The notes below the pieces were generated by a model, which saw only the letters and a list, made by a program, of their open reading frames with translations, did no database searches and was not told the DNA's origin. Made by a program: the position numbers and the translations under genes. From a virus: DNA of 49,277 bases. Shown here piece by piece: positions 14,289-23,999 of this stretch (the first letter of the stretch is position 1; every line of letters begins with the position of its first letter). Location of the stretch: positions 1 to 49,277 of IMG/VR virus record IMGVR_UViG_3300025030_000154. One strand, given 5' to 3'.

Positions 14289-17200
14289 TTAATCGTTCAG
14301 GTATATTTCATCCCGGTACTCGATGCCGGTCAGGGTGGCGTGCATGGTGTCGGCGGCTCGGCGGGCTCCGAGGCAACGGTACTTCATCCGCTCTTCGGTC
14401 ACCTTGCACAGGACATAGGGGTGCTCGTAGTAACCGCTGTCCGTCAAACCAGCGGGAGCGGGGAGGGTGGTCAGGTCGGCGCCGGTCAGGGGGCCGGTCC
14501 AGGTGTAGAGGGCGCCGTCGGTACCCCAGACGGTGAGCTGGTAGGTGACGCCTTCCTCCGGGGCGAAGGGCTGGTCCAGTTGCACGCTCACCCCTTTGGT
14601 GACGCTCACCAGCCTGCCCGAGATGCTGAAGTCCTTGGCCTGGGAGGCTACGAGGAACACGTCGCCCACTGACACCTCTATGGAATCGATGCCCGCCTCG
14701 AGGCTGATCATCGCGCCTACGTAGCGGTTCTGACGCAGCATGTATCCCATCAGGTCCATCACCTGCGACTCCCGCGTGACGCCTACCTGAACGGGAAGGT
14801 TTTTCACTATCGGATACTCGCTCCCCTGCACGTCCTCGAGGCTGATGTCCTGCATCTCGTAGCTCGCGCCCTCGTTGACGAACGAGGTGGTGAGGATGTT
14901 GGCGCGGTCGCTGCGCGGGATCGGAGTTACGGTGACGTGGTTGGAGTTCCCCTCCCCGAACACCTGCCGGTGCGTCGCGGCCTTGTCGATCCATACGCTG
15001 TACTTGCTCCCCTTCTTCATGAGGTTGCCGCGGGCCGTCTGCGCGGTCCTCATGGCGAGGCTCCAGAGGTCGGTAGAGAAGTCTACGACGGCGTCGAACA
15101 GGTGGCGCGGCGCACCATCCTTCAGTTCCATGTTCCAGGCGTCCCACTCCGCAAACGCCTCCCAGTCGATGCTGTTCTCCGTGATCCTGCCGTGACTTCC
15201 CTCTATCAGCATCCAGGCGACGGCCCAGGCGGTGTGACGGCTGACATACGGGCAAGCATTTTCGTTGAACAACATGACCGTAGTACCGTTGGGAATGGCT
15301 TCCGAGTCCTGGACGTAGATGTATGTCTGCTCGCCGGCCGCCTCCCAGCTGTGAACGCGGAGGTAGTGCTTTGTCAGCAGGCGGTCCGGTTGCGCGAACC
15401 CTGCGGAGTCCATGCGCACCATCCAGAAATAGGTGCCGTCATGTGCGGGGAGTGCGGCATTGACGGTGATCCTCCGCATGCCCGCCACTACGACGCCGTT
15501 GACGATGGTGTACTCCGTCACTACGGAATCGCCCGCCGTGGTCGTGTCGAAGCGGAGGTGAGCGGCAGGAACGGTAAGCGGTGCCCCGGTAGCTATGGAG
15601 GTGACGCGAGGCCTGCCGCCGTAAAGCCGGTCCGTGGCCATGGCGCGCACGCCGATGAGGGAATGTGCCGGGTACGCCAGTTCCCGGTTGATGATCTCCG
15701 CATAACCCCGAAGGTACACGTCATCCTGCCAGGTGATTTCCGTATGGTCGGTGGTGGTTCGCCAGATGCGGAACTCGTAGTCGTTCTCAGGTAAATTCTG
15801 GATCTCTATCTGTTTTGTCACTATGTGCATCGGGTTGCGGAGATCGGCACTGATGCGGAATTGCCCGTCAACCGAGGAAGTATCAAATGACAGGTTTTCG
15901 ATGCGGACGTTGTTAACTCCGACGGTTCCGCCTTCTGAATTTTCAACACCTACGGCAATGACATATTTGCCCGCTGCAAGCCCTTGAATGGATATGTCGC
16001 GGCTCGCTTCACCAATAGGGGGAGACTGCACCATGACTAAGGTGGTCCCGTCATCACCTGTGGACTCGTAGCGGGTAGGATACCCTGCGTCAAAAACGTC
16101 TACGGTGACCCACGACAACTTGCCGGACAGTACAACTGGCGCATATTTGATCACCAGCCGTGCCCACCTTATTGCGTTCGACGAAACAACCAGTTTGAAG
16201 CTGACGGCTTTGATATCTACTTCAGCTTCAAATGCCGTAACAGGGGTCTTTGATATGTCGTAGCCAGCATCATAATCCGGGTAGTAGGCGACCGGCATAG
16301 TACCTGTGTAAGGTTTGGCGGTGTTGTCGTTGACGTAATACGCTCCGTTGCCGGGTACGCTGCCTACTGGTGTCGTTTTCCCCTCATCTGTGTACGCGTT
16401 GAAAGTGACTGCGTCACTGGTGAGCGTTCCCAACTGAGAACAGTAATACGTGACGCCCCCCACATTGATTTGAAAATCCGCCTCAGGTGAGATCCGGTCG
16501 GCAAAAGCTGCGCCCGTGTCCGTCAAGGTAAATGGGTTCTCGCCACCACTGAAAGACCCATAGTTCCGGTGAATCCATGGGTGGTTCGTGGCAAAATGAG
16601 GATCAACAGTTGGAAGGGCCAGCCATTCAACATCGCCGATAGCCCTGTACTGCACGGAAAACTCCACATCGTGCGGAATGGGGGTGCCGGCGGGGAGTTC
16701 ATAGATGCCGTTTGGGGCGGTGATCGTCAGCCGGACGCCGGAACAAGCACCCTTCGTTGCGAACTGCACGGACTGCTCCGGGGCCGTCGTACTGGCATCG
16801 AAAGGAATCTTGGCCGCGCTGGAATATTGCAGGTATACCCTGTCGAACATGTCGATCGGTAGCTGCTCGTCGTCTCCCGGACGATACACGGGCGCCGTGT
16901 TGCGGTACAGGGAGATATCCGTGTCGTTCAACTGCAGCCTTTGGAAGCGCGTTACCCTCCCGACACAGGGGCAAAGGAGCATGTCCAGATACTCGTTGTT
17001 CGCCCCGTCGAACCACGTCTTTTCCGAGATGATCTGCCCGCCGACCTTCACCCGCCCGAAAATGACCGCCTTGGACAGCCCCTGCCTCGTCTCGTTGATG
17101 ATGCCGTCCCAAGTGTAGGAGCGGGAGTCGGCCAGGTCGCCGCCCCATCCGGAGATCTGCGGCACATCCGGCTTAAGCGGGGCTACGGCATTCAGTATCA

Positions 17201-17786
17201 GATTGCCCGCCATGCTGACCGCGGTGCCCGCGACTGCGCCCCATGCTGCGGCAGTCCAACCTGCGGCCGCGCCACCCGCTAGACCATATGAGTAGACACT
17301 CGCAACAACGGAGACAATCGTTACAACAATTGCACCAATGATGCGCCCCACATTGCCGTCCGCAACCGGCAGCGGTTCACCTTCCCCGGGAGTGTAGCAG
17401 TAGAATCCGATGATCTGCGGCGTGTAATCCTCGATGCGAGATACAACCACCCCTTTCTTGGGGAGCGCGTGGAGCAGGGCAAGATCCGGGGTGACGATGG
17501 CGAGGTGGAAGCGGCTGGCGTGCCCGTGCGAACGGATCAGCGTCACGGCGAACGGCTGGGGCTCTTCAAGCAGCGTCCAGTCGTTGCCGGCAGCCTCAAC
17601 TGCGGTCGCCGCGCCGAGGGCGGTTTCCTGCCGCTCCGGCAACTCTATTTGCAGCCCCATGTACACCTCGCGCACAAGGCCGTAGCAGTTCAGGCCGATA
17701 GCGGGATCGCTGCCGCCGAGGGCGAACTGGATGCCTATCAGGTCCTGCCAGTCGCGGGTGCAGGTGATTACAGGTTTTTTGCTCAT
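14289..17786 (-). CDS. Fused tail-tip protein: NlpC/P60 + I-like + J-like
   Basis: A 1165-residue protein that combines jobs split over three lambda genes. Residues 1-130 are an NlpC/P60 peptidase (Cys34 in GLNCYG, His94 in RFHLAIV, His106), as in gpK. Residues about 150-210 are a hydrophobic Gly/Ala stretch like gpI (IIGAIVVTIVSVVAS...). The remainder is a J-type host-specificity protein (GWGGDLADSRSYTWDGI..., then fibronectin-like beta segments and a C-terminal SVGDVFLVASQ element). It forms the tail tip that contacts the host and may cut peptidoglycan at entry. The start overlaps the previous gene (ATGA). Confidence 0.82.
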   Translation of the reverse strand: MSKKPVITCTRDWQDLIGIQFALGGSDPAIGLNCYGLVREVYMGLQIELPERQETALGAATAVEAAGNDWTLLEEPQPFAVTLIRSHGHASRFHLAIVTPDLALLHALPKKGVVVSRIEDYTPQIIGFYCYTPGEGEPLPVADGNVGRIIGAIVVTIVSVVASVYSYGLAGGAAAGWTAAAWGAVAGTAVSMAGNLILNAVAPLKPDVPQISGWGGDLADSRSYTWDGIINETRQGLSKAVIFGRVKVGGQIISEKTWFDGANNEYLDMLLCPCVGRVTRFQRLQLNDTDISLYRNTAPVYRPGDDEQLPIDMFDRVYLQYSSAAKIPFDASTTAPEQSVQFATKGACSGVRLTITAPNGIYELPAGTPIPHDVEFSVQYRAIGDVEWLALPTVDPHFATNHPWIHRNYGSFSGGENPFTLTDTGAAFADRISPEADFQINVGGVTYYCSQLGTLTSDAVTFNAYTDEGKTTPVGSVPGNGAYYVNDNTAKPYTGTMPVAYYPDYDAGYDISKTPVTAFEAEVDIKAVSFKLVVSSNAIRWARLVIKYAPVVLSGKLSWVTVDVFDAGYPTRYESTGDDGTTLVMVQSPPIGEASRDISIQGLAAGKYVIAVGVENSEGGTVGVNNVRIENLSFDTSSVDGQFRISADLRNPMHIVTKQIEIQNLPENDYEFRIWRTTTDHTEITWQDDVYLRGYAEIINRELAYPAHSLIGVRAMATDRLYGGRPRVTSIATGAPLTVPAAHLRFDTTTAGDSVVTEYTIVNGVVVAGMRRITVNAALPAHDGTYFWMVRMDSAGFAQPDRLLTKHYLRVHSWEAAGEQTYIYVQDSEAIPNGTTVMLFNENACPYVSRHTAWAVAWMLIEGSHGRITENSIDWEAFAEWDAWNMELKDGAPRHLFDAVVDFSTDLWSLAMRTAQTARGNLMKKGSKYSVWIDKAATHRQVFGEGNSNHVTVTPIPRSDRANILTTSFVNEGASYEMQDISLEDVQGSEYPIVKNLPVQVGVTRESQVMDLMGYMLRQNRYVGAMISLEAGIDSIEVSVGDVFLVASQAKDFSISGRLVSVTKGVSVQLDQPFAPEEGVTYQLTVWGTDGALYTWTGPLTGADLTTLPAPAGLTDSGYYEHPYVLCKVTEERMKYRCLGARRAADTMHATLTGIEYRDEIYLND

Positions 17787-18193
17787 GCCATGTACCCCGC
17801 TGCCCGCATGTTCGCCAGGAGCGTGTTGTGCCTGGTAACCAGGTCGTTATGGTCGCCCGCAAGGGTGGAGAACGCGGTGACCAGGTCGTTATGGTTGTTC
17901 TTGAGAATGTTGAAGGCGTCAACCACCGCGTTCAGGTCGGTGACCAGCGCTCCGATATCGCCTTTCAGTTCGTTGATGAGCCCCTGCTCTGCCGCCGTGT
18001 AGGCCGCCCCCGCGTCCGCTGCCGCAACGGTCACCGTCGAAGCTGCCGCCGTGGCCGTAGAAGCTGAAGCCGCCGCAGTTGACGCGCCATCAGAGAGCAT
18101 GGATGCGATGAGATCCTTCTGCACGTCCCGGGTGTACTTCTCGGCTTTTTTGAGCACCCGCTGCTCATTACTCTCCCTGTCGAACACTCTCAT
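17783..18193 (-). CDS. Coiled-coil tail-tip accessory (136 aa)
   Basis: A charged N-terminus, an Ala/Thr/Ser-rich low-complexity centre (ASTAAASASTATAAASTVTV), then a helical C-terminus with two HNDLV repeats (NNHNDLVTAF, GDHNDLVTRHN) that read as heptads. It lies between the L-like and K/J-like genes with ATGA-type overlaps at both ends. Probably a trimeric fibre or chaperone element of the tip; no known family. Confidence 0.45.
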   Translation of the reverse strand: MRVFDRESNEQRVLKKAEKYTRDVQKDLIASMLSDGASTAAASASTATAAASTVTVAAADAGAAYTAAEQGLINELKGDIGALVTDLNAVVDAFNILKNNHNDLVTAFSTLAGDHNDLVTRHNTLLANMRAAGYMA

Positions 18194-18825
18194 ACGAACC
18201 CTCCGCCGCCGGGGATACCCGGGAAAGAGTTGAAGCGCCTCACGTTCGCGTGGCGGTCGCAGTCGCCAAGCTTCTTGGTGCAGGAATCGGGCGCTCCGGC
18301 GACAAAGCCGGCTGGTGCAACATAGCTGCCGTTAGCCATCTTCAGCCAGCAGCCTTTGCCCTTGTAGCGGTTCCAGCAGAAGTCGCGCAGGAACTTTTCG
18401 TGCAAAAGCTTCGTGGTGAACGGGTTGAACATGCCGAGCTCGAGGGTTATGTGTTCCGCGGTGATCGCGCCGACCTGTATGATCTCCAGAGTCTCCTCGT
18501 AGACCACGGCGCCCTGTTCGACGCTCCATATTTTGAAGGTGATGGGCTGTCCGTCGATGCCGGGGTTTTCCTTGATTTTGGTACCGAGCACCCCGGCGAT
18601 GTTGGATACGGTCATGCTGACGGTGGCGACTTCCCCTTTCCCGTCGTCCCGCAGTTCCTCAACCGTGACCGGGAACGACTGGTAGGTGTTTCCGTCGGCG
18701 ACCACCGGGGTGGGGCAGGGGGTCAGGTGGTGCACGTCGCCCGGAGCCAGCGTCACGTCGAACAGCGGCACCCAGGTGCTGGCCTCGTTGAAATTGCGGT
18801 GGTCGTTGTTGGGAATCAGGATCAT
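18190..18825 (-). CDS. Minor tail protein, gpL-like
   Basis: A 211-residue tail-tip protein. The C-terminus has FCWNRYKGKGCWLKM, then DSCTKKLGDCDRHANVRRFNSFPGIPGG: four cysteines before the FPGIPGG ending. In lambda gpL the equivalent cysteines bind an iron-sulfur cluster, so the same is expected here. The start at 18825 overlaps the stop of the M-like gene (TGATG). The order M-L-(K/J) is preserved as in lambda. Confidence 0.75.
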   Translation of the reverse strand: MILIPNNDHRNFNEASTWVPLFDVTLAPGDVHHLTPCPTPVVADGNTYQSFPVTVEELRDDGKGEVATVSMTVSNIAGVLGTKIKENPGIDGQPITFKIWSVEQGAVVYEETLEIIQVGAITAEHITLELGMFNPFTTKLLHEKFLRDFCWNRYKGKGCWLKMANGSYVAPAGFVAGAPDSCTKKLGDCDRHANVRRFNSFPGIPGGGGFV

Positions 18826-19217
18826 CAGACTTCCTCGATGGTGAATTTCGCCATCCAGCGGCCATGTGCCCTCGGGTTGGCTTTGATAACGATATCCTCG
18901 TCGACGATGCGCCCCAGAAGGAGGACGGGCTCGATGCTGCCGTCGGCGAGCGGTAAGGTCGATTCGTACGGGACGAAGTAAAAGGTTTTGGAGCCGTTGC
19001 CGTCCAGCCAGGCGTCCAGCATGTTCTTCTGATCCAGGGTCAGACTGGTCCATTCGTAGGGGAACGTCCGCCGGGCCACCGGGTAGCGCTCGCGCTGGTG
19101 CGTATAGCCGGAGGCCGCCTGGAACTTGACCTTGGGAGCCTTGCGCACCGGCGCATAGCTGGCCAGGGTAGGGGCGGGCAACAGGTCGAAAATTTCGTTT
19201 TGCACCTCGACAGGCAT
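18825..19217 (-). CDS. Minor tail protein, gpM-like
   Basis: A 130-residue beta-rich protein (FPYEWTSLTLDQKNMLDAWLDG...TFYFVPYES) with the length and position of lambda gpM, between tape measure and gpL. The WTSLTLDQ...ML..W...G pattern is typical of this small tip-assembly family. It is coupled to the flanking genes by short overlaps. Confidence 0.65.
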   Translation of the reverse strand: MPVEVQNEIFDLLPAPTLASYAPVRKAPKVKFQAASGYTHQRERYPVARRTFPYEWTSLTLDQKNMLDAWLDGNGSKTFYFVPYESTLPLADGSIEPVLLLGRIVDEDIVIKANPRAHGRWMAKFTIEEV

Positions 19218-22200
19218 CAGAAATTACCTCCGGAGGACATGGCGTTGCGGAAAGAGGGGTCGCTTTTCATCTTCTTCAGAATCACGTCGCAGATAAGCTT
19301 CTCTCCATCGAACCTCGGCGACGACTGCTCGGCCTCCATCTGCTGCCCGGTCTGGTTGATGACGTTCACCTGGACGTTGCCGGGCCTCGCGTTGTTGGCA
19401 AACTTCTCGAAGAGCTGGTTCTGCTCGATGGAGAGCACCCGCTCCTTCCGGAGCAGCACGGCGGGCACCTCGTCCGAGGCCAGCCCGCCGAAGTGGAACC
19501 GGGGAACCATGACCTTGCCGCCGTCGTGCAGGATCAGCCCGCCCGAGTGTGCATACGCGACGGACCCGCCGCCGGTCATGCCGCCACCGCCACCACCGCC
19601 ACCACCCGCAGAGGCCGCGGGGCTGCTGAACATCGAGCCGATTCCCGAAATGATTCCTTCCGCCGCCTGCTGCGCCAGGATGCTGGATATGGCGCGCTGG
19701 ATGGAACTGAGGAAGGATGTGACGTAATCGCCGAAGCTCTTGAGCTTCCCCTGCATGGCGTCGAAGAAGAAGTCCGAGAAGGCCTGCTCCATCCCCTGGG
19801 CCGTGGCCTGGGCCAGACCCTCCATCTGTTTGAAGCCTCCCCCCAGCTGCTTCACATAGGACCTGAAACCCTCCGCGAGGCCGCCGGCCATGTCGTCGGA
19901 CAGGTCCCGCAGGGCCAGCTCGTACTGGAGCAGGCTGTCCCGGGTCCCGGCGATGGCGTCGCGCTCCTGCAGCCATGCCTGTTCCGCCGCGGGCCCCTGC
20001 TCGGCCAGACGCGCCAGTCGCTCTTCCTGCCCGGCCAGTAGCTGCCGGGTGAGGCGCACCCGCTCACCGGCTGCGACCTCCGCGGAGATGCCGCCTCCCT
20101 TTTCCTGATAGTCCACCTGGGACAGCTGATAGGCTATCTCGGCCTCGCGCTTCTTGGCGTTGTACACGTCCAGGATCTGCAGCTTCCTGTTCTGCGCGGC
20201 CTGGTAGATCTCCGGCTCTTTGGCAGTGATGGTGGCGAAATCGACCCCAGCGTCCTCAAGCTTCTCTATCGATTCGAGATAGAACTTGTCCTGGGCGGCG
20301 AGCTGGCGGTCGAGCTCCGACAGGGAATTGCCTGCGATCTGCTCGTCGACGGTGCGCAGGGCGTCACGGACCTTCTCCGCCGCGGCGATCCGCTTGGCCT
20401 CCTGTTCGGCCCGCTTCTTCTCCTCGTCCGCCTGCCGGTCGGCGGCGACGGCATCGAGCTGCTGCTTCCTGAACCCTTCGAGCTTGGTTTTATTCGCGCC
20501 AGGCTTGAGCAGCAGCTCGTCAAAGCTCTTGTTGATATCGATGACGCGCTTGTCGAAGGCGTCCATGCCGGGCTGCGCCTTTTGTGCTTCGGCTGCGAGG
20601 TCGACGTAGATCCTGCGCCATTCTTCCCGCAACTGCTTGGCCCTTTCCAGCCGCTTAGCCGCCTCCTGTTGATCGTCGGCTTTATTGTCGGGGCCCGCGA
20701 GGTCGAAGGGAGCCTTGCCGGTGTCCATTACCTGCCGGGCCTTTTCCTCGTTCACGTGGATCTTGTAGTTCGGCGCGGAGTAGCGGTCGGCAAGGGAAGG
20801 GGTCGCCAACCTGATTGCTCCGGAGCGCATCATCTTTACGATCTGGTCGTCGGTTGCGTCCGGGTACTTTTTCAGAACCTCGCGAAGCTGCGGCCCCTGG
20901 AACTGTTCAATGTTGCGCGTCCCGTCCGCTTTCCCCCTGATGTCGTCGGCCCGCTTGGAAAGCTGGACGTTGTCGTAGCCTCTCGATGCCGCAGTCCCAA
21001 GGCCGAGCACCGCGACAACCGCGGCCAGCGCGGAAGGGTTGGTCAGCAGGCGCATCAACAGGCCGCCCTTGGCGACCGCTTCACCCGCCTTGATGGCCTT
21101 GAACAGCCCGTCGACGGCAAGGGCGATCTTGCCGACACCCAGGGCTATGGTGGCGTACATGGCGGGTTCCGCCAGCTTCGCCCCCCACTTGACGGCCGAT
21201 TCCATGATGATGATCAGCTTCTTCAGGTCGTTGGCCAGCTCGCGGATCCGCGCCGCCACTTCCGGTTTGACCTCGATGTCGATGATCTTGCCCGAGGCGT
21301 CACGGGTGACTTCGGCCACTTCTGCCGTGAGCTTGATGACTTCCTGCCGGATGAAATCGAACAGCGGCTTGGAGCCTTCTCCCAGAGCGCGCTGCGCCAC
21401 GTCGCGGAAGTTGGACCAGGCCCCATCCCATGTGCTGGCGAATGCTTCGGAGGCGTAAGAGAAGCCGTCCAGCCGCTCCTTCAGTTCCTTGGCTAGGGTG
21501 CCCTGCTCGCGCCACTTCTTGACCATCGCGTCGGTGATGCCGAGCGCGGTGGCAAGGGAGGATGAGGCGGGCGATATGCCCCCCTGGATCAGGTCGCGGG
21601 CCTCCTGCTTGACCTGGTTGGTGTTGAGCCCTAAGGCTTTCACCGAATTGGTGAGGAGCCCCGTGATCTCCAGCGTCTCCTGAAAGGTCATCTTGGCTGA
21701 AAAGGCCGGCGCCAGTATCCCCTGGTAGACCTCCACCAGCTCGGTATAGGAAGCGGAGGTGAGCATGCCGATCTTTTCCAGCTCGCGCTGCGCCTCCACG
21801 GAAAGCTGCTGCGAGGCGTTCCACTTTTCCTGCCCCTGCAGCACGCGCCCCTGCTGGTCGGTGATCACCCCCATGGAGGTCATGATGGCGCCTATACCGA
21901 GCTTGGAGGTCTCCAGGGTCTTGTTGTAGTCGATCCCGTATTCGGCCATCTTTTTCGCGAAGGCGAGGGCGCCGAAGATGGCCGCCATCTGCACCATCTG
22001 GCCCAGCATGGAATGGGCGCGCTGCGCCTGGTCGTGGACCTGCTTCATCCCGCCCGCGCCCTTCGCCCCGGCATCCTGGAGCGCCTTTCCGGCCGCGTCG
22101 CCGCCGGCGGCCATCCCGGCGGTCTGGGCCTGCAGGGTGGACAGGTCTTTTTTCAGTGCGTTGAAAGCCGCGTCGGTTTTGCTGATCGCCTCGATGATCA

Positions 22201-22228
22201 GCTGCAGTTTCATGTCGGGATTGGCCAC
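19217..22228 (-). CDS. Tail tape measure protein
   Basis: A 1003-residue protein that sets tail length and probably forms part of the DNA-injection channel. It starts with a helical region (AISKTDAAFNALKKDLSTLQAQ), has hydrophobic helices near 80-100 and around residues 375-420, long charged coiled coils (about 500-760), and a Gly-rich linker of nine Gly residues near 905. The C-terminus carries GLASDEVPAVLLRKERVLS, a form common at the end of lambda-family tape measures. It is followed by M/L/J genes and preceded by the G/GT chaperones, the standard order. The length predicts a tail around 150 nm by the usual residue-to-length rule (inference). Confidence 0.88.
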   Translation of the reverse strand: MANPDMKLQLIIEAISKTDAAFNALKKDLSTLQAQTAGMAAGGDAAGKALQDAGAKGAGGMKQVHDQAQRAHSMLGQMVQMAAIFGALAFAKKMAEYGIDYNKTLETSKLGIGAIMTSMGVITDQQGRVLQGQEKWNASQQLSVEAQRELEKIGMLTSASYTELVEVYQGILAPAFSAKMTFQETLEITGLLTNSVKALGLNTNQVKQEARDLIQGGISPASSSLATALGITDAMVKKWREQGTLAKELKERLDGFSYASEAFASTWDGAWSNFRDVAQRALGEGSKPLFDFIRQEVIKLTAEVAEVTRDASGKIIDIEVKPEVAARIRELANDLKKLIIIMESAVKWGAKLAEPAMYATIALGVGKIALAVDGLFKAIKAGEAVAKGGLLMRLLTNPSALAAVVAVLGLGTAASRGYDNVQLSKRADDIRGKADGTRNIEQFQGPQLREVLKKYPDATDDQIVKMMRSGAIRLATPSLADRYSAPNYKIHVNEEKARQVMDTGKAPFDLAGPDNKADDQQEAAKRLERAKQLREEWRRIYVDLAAEAQKAQPGMDAFDKRVIDINKSFDELLLKPGANKTKLEGFRKQQLDAVAADRQADEEKKRAEQEAKRIAAAEKVRDALRTVDEQIAGNSLSELDRQLAAQDKFYLESIEKLEDAGVDFATITAKEPEIYQAAQNRKLQILDVYNAKKREAEIAYQLSQVDYQEKGGGISAEVAAGERVRLTRQLLAGQEERLARLAEQGPAAEQAWLQERDAIAGTRDSLLQYELALRDLSDDMAGGLAEGFRSYVKQLGGGFKQMEGLAQATAQGMEQAFSDFFFDAMQGKLKSFGDYVTSFLSSIQRAISSILAQQAAEGIISGIGSMFSSPAASAGGGGGGGGGMTGGGSVAYAHSGGLILHDGGKVMVPRFHFGGLASDEVPAVLLRKERVLSIEQNQLFEKFANNARPGNVQVNVINQTGQQMEAEQSSPRFDGEKLICDVILKKMKSDPSFRNAMSSGGNF

Positions 22229-22249
22229 TTGAACCCTCGTACTGGATGG

Positions 22250-22543
22250 TTACTTCAAAACTTCGATTTCCCTGCTGCAGGCGTTGCAGTCGTTGTTCAG
22301 GCCCGCCTCGCGGCAGGATGCGCAGTAGCTGTCCTCGGGGGTCAGCGGCTTCCCTTCGGGGACGCCCAGGAAGGCGCAGACAGCCTCCCGGAACACCATT
22401 TCCCGGCGACGGTGCCGCAGGTACGGCTCGCACTCGGCAAGCGTGCAGCTGCGGTAGATTTCGCGCTTCCTGGTTATGTCTCCTGCAGCGAGGATGCAGA
22501 CGAGTTCGTCGACCCAGTTGCCATTCCCGCCAGTTGCAGCCAC
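22250..22543 (-). CDS. Tail assembly chaperone, T part of a G-GT pair
   Basis: A 97-residue frame overlapping the end of the G-like gene in the -1 frame. Cys-rich: AECEPY, SYCASCREAGLNNDCNACSRE. As in lambda T, it is most likely translated only as the C-terminal part of a G-T fusion made by frameshifting and not from its own start (a GTG with no ribosome site). The -1 frame stays open back to the slippery site at 22597-22603. The fused product would be about 227 residues. Confidence 0.7.
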   Translation of the reverse strand: MAATGGNGNWVDELVCILAAGDITRKREIYRSCTLAECEPYLRHRRREMVFREAVCAFLGVPEGKPLTPEDSYCASCREAGLNNDCNACSREIEVLK

Positions 22544-22932
22544 TTCGCCATGATCCCGGTCAGCCTGTCGAAAACTGAGCCCACCGGGTTGCAGAGCAAA
22601 AAATCCTCCACCACCCGGACCGCCGTCTCGATATCGACGTGCTTGCGCAGGTGCGCGGCCGTGGCTTCCAGGTCCTTCTGGTCCACCTCGGTACCGGCGG
22701 GAATGAGCAGGATCGCCAGGGCGTCCGAGATCCGGTCGCCCAGCAGCCGGACGATGCCGACCACGTTCAGCCCGGCGGGAATCGTCATGGCTGCGAGGAA
22801 TGCGGAGAGCTGCTCGATCTGCAGCAGCACCAGCGGGCGCTGGACATAGATCCTGCCGCCGATCCTGTAACGGATGCCGCCTCCCGAGGTGCTCAGGAAG
22901 CGGCGGAGAAAGTTTTTCAGTGTCTCGATCAT
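22474..22932 (-). CDS. Tail assembly chaperone, G part
   Basis: A 152-residue protein starting at ATG 22932 (MIETLKNFLRRFL). It contains a helical region (DALAILLIPAGTEVDQKDLEATAAHLRK) and DFLLCNPVG at the frameshift point. It is positioned between tail tube and tape measure, where lambda gpG coats the tape measure during assembly. The last 40 codons overlap the T frame. The longer frame to 23001 has no good start. Confidence 0.65.
   Translation of the reverse strand: MIETLKNFLRRFLSTSGGGIRYRIGGRIYVQRPLVLLQIEQLSAFLAAMTIPAGLNVVGIVRLLGDRISDALAILLIPAGTEVDQKDLEATAAHLRKHVDIETAVRVVEDFLLCNPVGSVFDRLTGIMAKWLQLAGMATGSTNSSASSLQET
22597..22603 (-). promoter_or_regulatory. Programmed -1 frameshift site T TTT TTG
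   Basis: The heptamer is in exactly the right phase: T22603 is the third base of a GAT codon, then TTT and TTG are in frame with the G-like gene. Slipping back one base enters a frame that is open without a stop through the T gene to 22250. This is the classic X XXY YYZ form used by lambda-like tail chaperones. Confidence 0.72.
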
Positions 22933-23021
22933 TACAAACCTCTGTGCATGGAAAAGGATGAGGGGCCGGGTGAAGGGTTCAGGCAGCGATTCGCCTTTCA
23001 CCCTTCACCTTTCGCGGTTTC

Positions 23022-23999
23022 TCAGATGGTTGCCTGAGTGTTCATCAGGATGAGCTGGATGGCGCTCGCTTCGGCCGCGCCCTCGTAGTACGCCTCGAAG
23101 GGGAGCTCCGCCATGATCCCCTTGGGGCCGGAGATGGGGGGCGTCTTGGGGGAGTAAACCAGCTCCGAGAGCTTCATCTCCAGAGACTCGTTGCCGGCGC
23201 TCCCCAGTCCGTCGCCGTTCGCGTACTTCACGCGGATCGAGCTCTCCGTGCCGTTGAGCGCCTTGTTGTACAGGTCGAGGTCCTTGAACAGGGCGTGCGC
23301 CGTGCCGGTGACCTTGACGTAGCCGTCCGGGATGGAGTCCCGGCTGCCGTCTCCGCCCAGCACGTAGTTGTCGTCGGAGAGGTCGAGGCCGTTGTCGATG
23401 GTCAGTCCGGTGATCTTGGTGAGGACGGCGCAGGGCGCACCCCCTTCCTCGATGACGGAGATGGAGCGCCCGTCGAAGCTCACCTTTCCCAGGTCGGTGG
23501 GGGTGGAGTCGAAGGCGGCGTCGCCGATGGTCTCCTTGGCCCCCGAGACGCTGAAGGTGATCTTCTGGAACCCCTTGTTGGTCACGTCCATGGAGAGCTT
23601 TCCGAACTTGCAGCCGTTGTACTTGAAGAACTTGGCCAGGGTCGGATACTTCCGCTCGATCACGAACGAAGGGAGGGTGGCGCCGATCTTGATGGTGTGG
23701 GTGTAGGGCGAAGTGCCGGAGGTGGTGCTGGAGCCGAGCACCCCCTTGTAGAGCCTGCCGAGGTACGCCTGCAGCTCGGTCGAGATGTCGCCGGAGACGT
23801 CGTCGAGACCGCGGGCCGGCTTGGTCGGGTTGCGGTTGCCGCCGCGCATCACGTCGGAGGACTCGTTCGGCCTGGAGAGCGAGATGGACTCGGAGCTCAG
23901 GTAGATGAGCTGCATGTCCGGAGTCGCCGGGTCGGTTTTGTAGACGGTCTCCTCCTGGATGGTCAGGGTACACCCGATGCCTTTTTCAGTTTCCCCCAC
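23022..23999 (-). CDS. Major tail tube protein
   Basis: A 325-residue protein with features of siphophage tube subunits: an N-terminal arm, RGGNRNPTKPARGLDDVSGDI near 52-72, and an alternation of beta strands (TLPSFVIERKYP, FQKITFSVSGAKE). It forms the rigid tube stacked around the tape measure. Gene order (terminator, tube, G/T, tape measure) supports this. It is longer than lambda gpV, suggesting an added surface domain in the second half. Confidence 0.75.
   Translation of the reverse strand: MGETEKGIGCTLTIQEETVYKTDPATPDMQLIYLSSESISLSRPNESSDVMRGGNRNPTKPARGLDDVSGDISTELQAYLGRLYKGVLGSSTTSGTSPYTHTIKIGATLPSFVIERKYPTLAKFFKYNGCKFGKLSMDVTNKGFQKITFSVSGAKETIGDAAFDSTPTDLGKVSFDGRSISVIEEGGAPCAVLTKITGLTIDNGLDLSDDNYVLGGDGSRDSIPDGYVKVTGTAHALFKDLDLYNKALNGTESSIRVKYANGDGLGSAGNESLEMKLSELVYSPKTPPISGPKGIMAELPFEAYYEGAAEASAIQLILMNTQATI

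Noticed and set aside
12269-17786. Diversity-generating retroelement acting on the tail tip or fibre
   Set aside because: No reverse transcriptase gene and no template/variable repeat pair were noticed.
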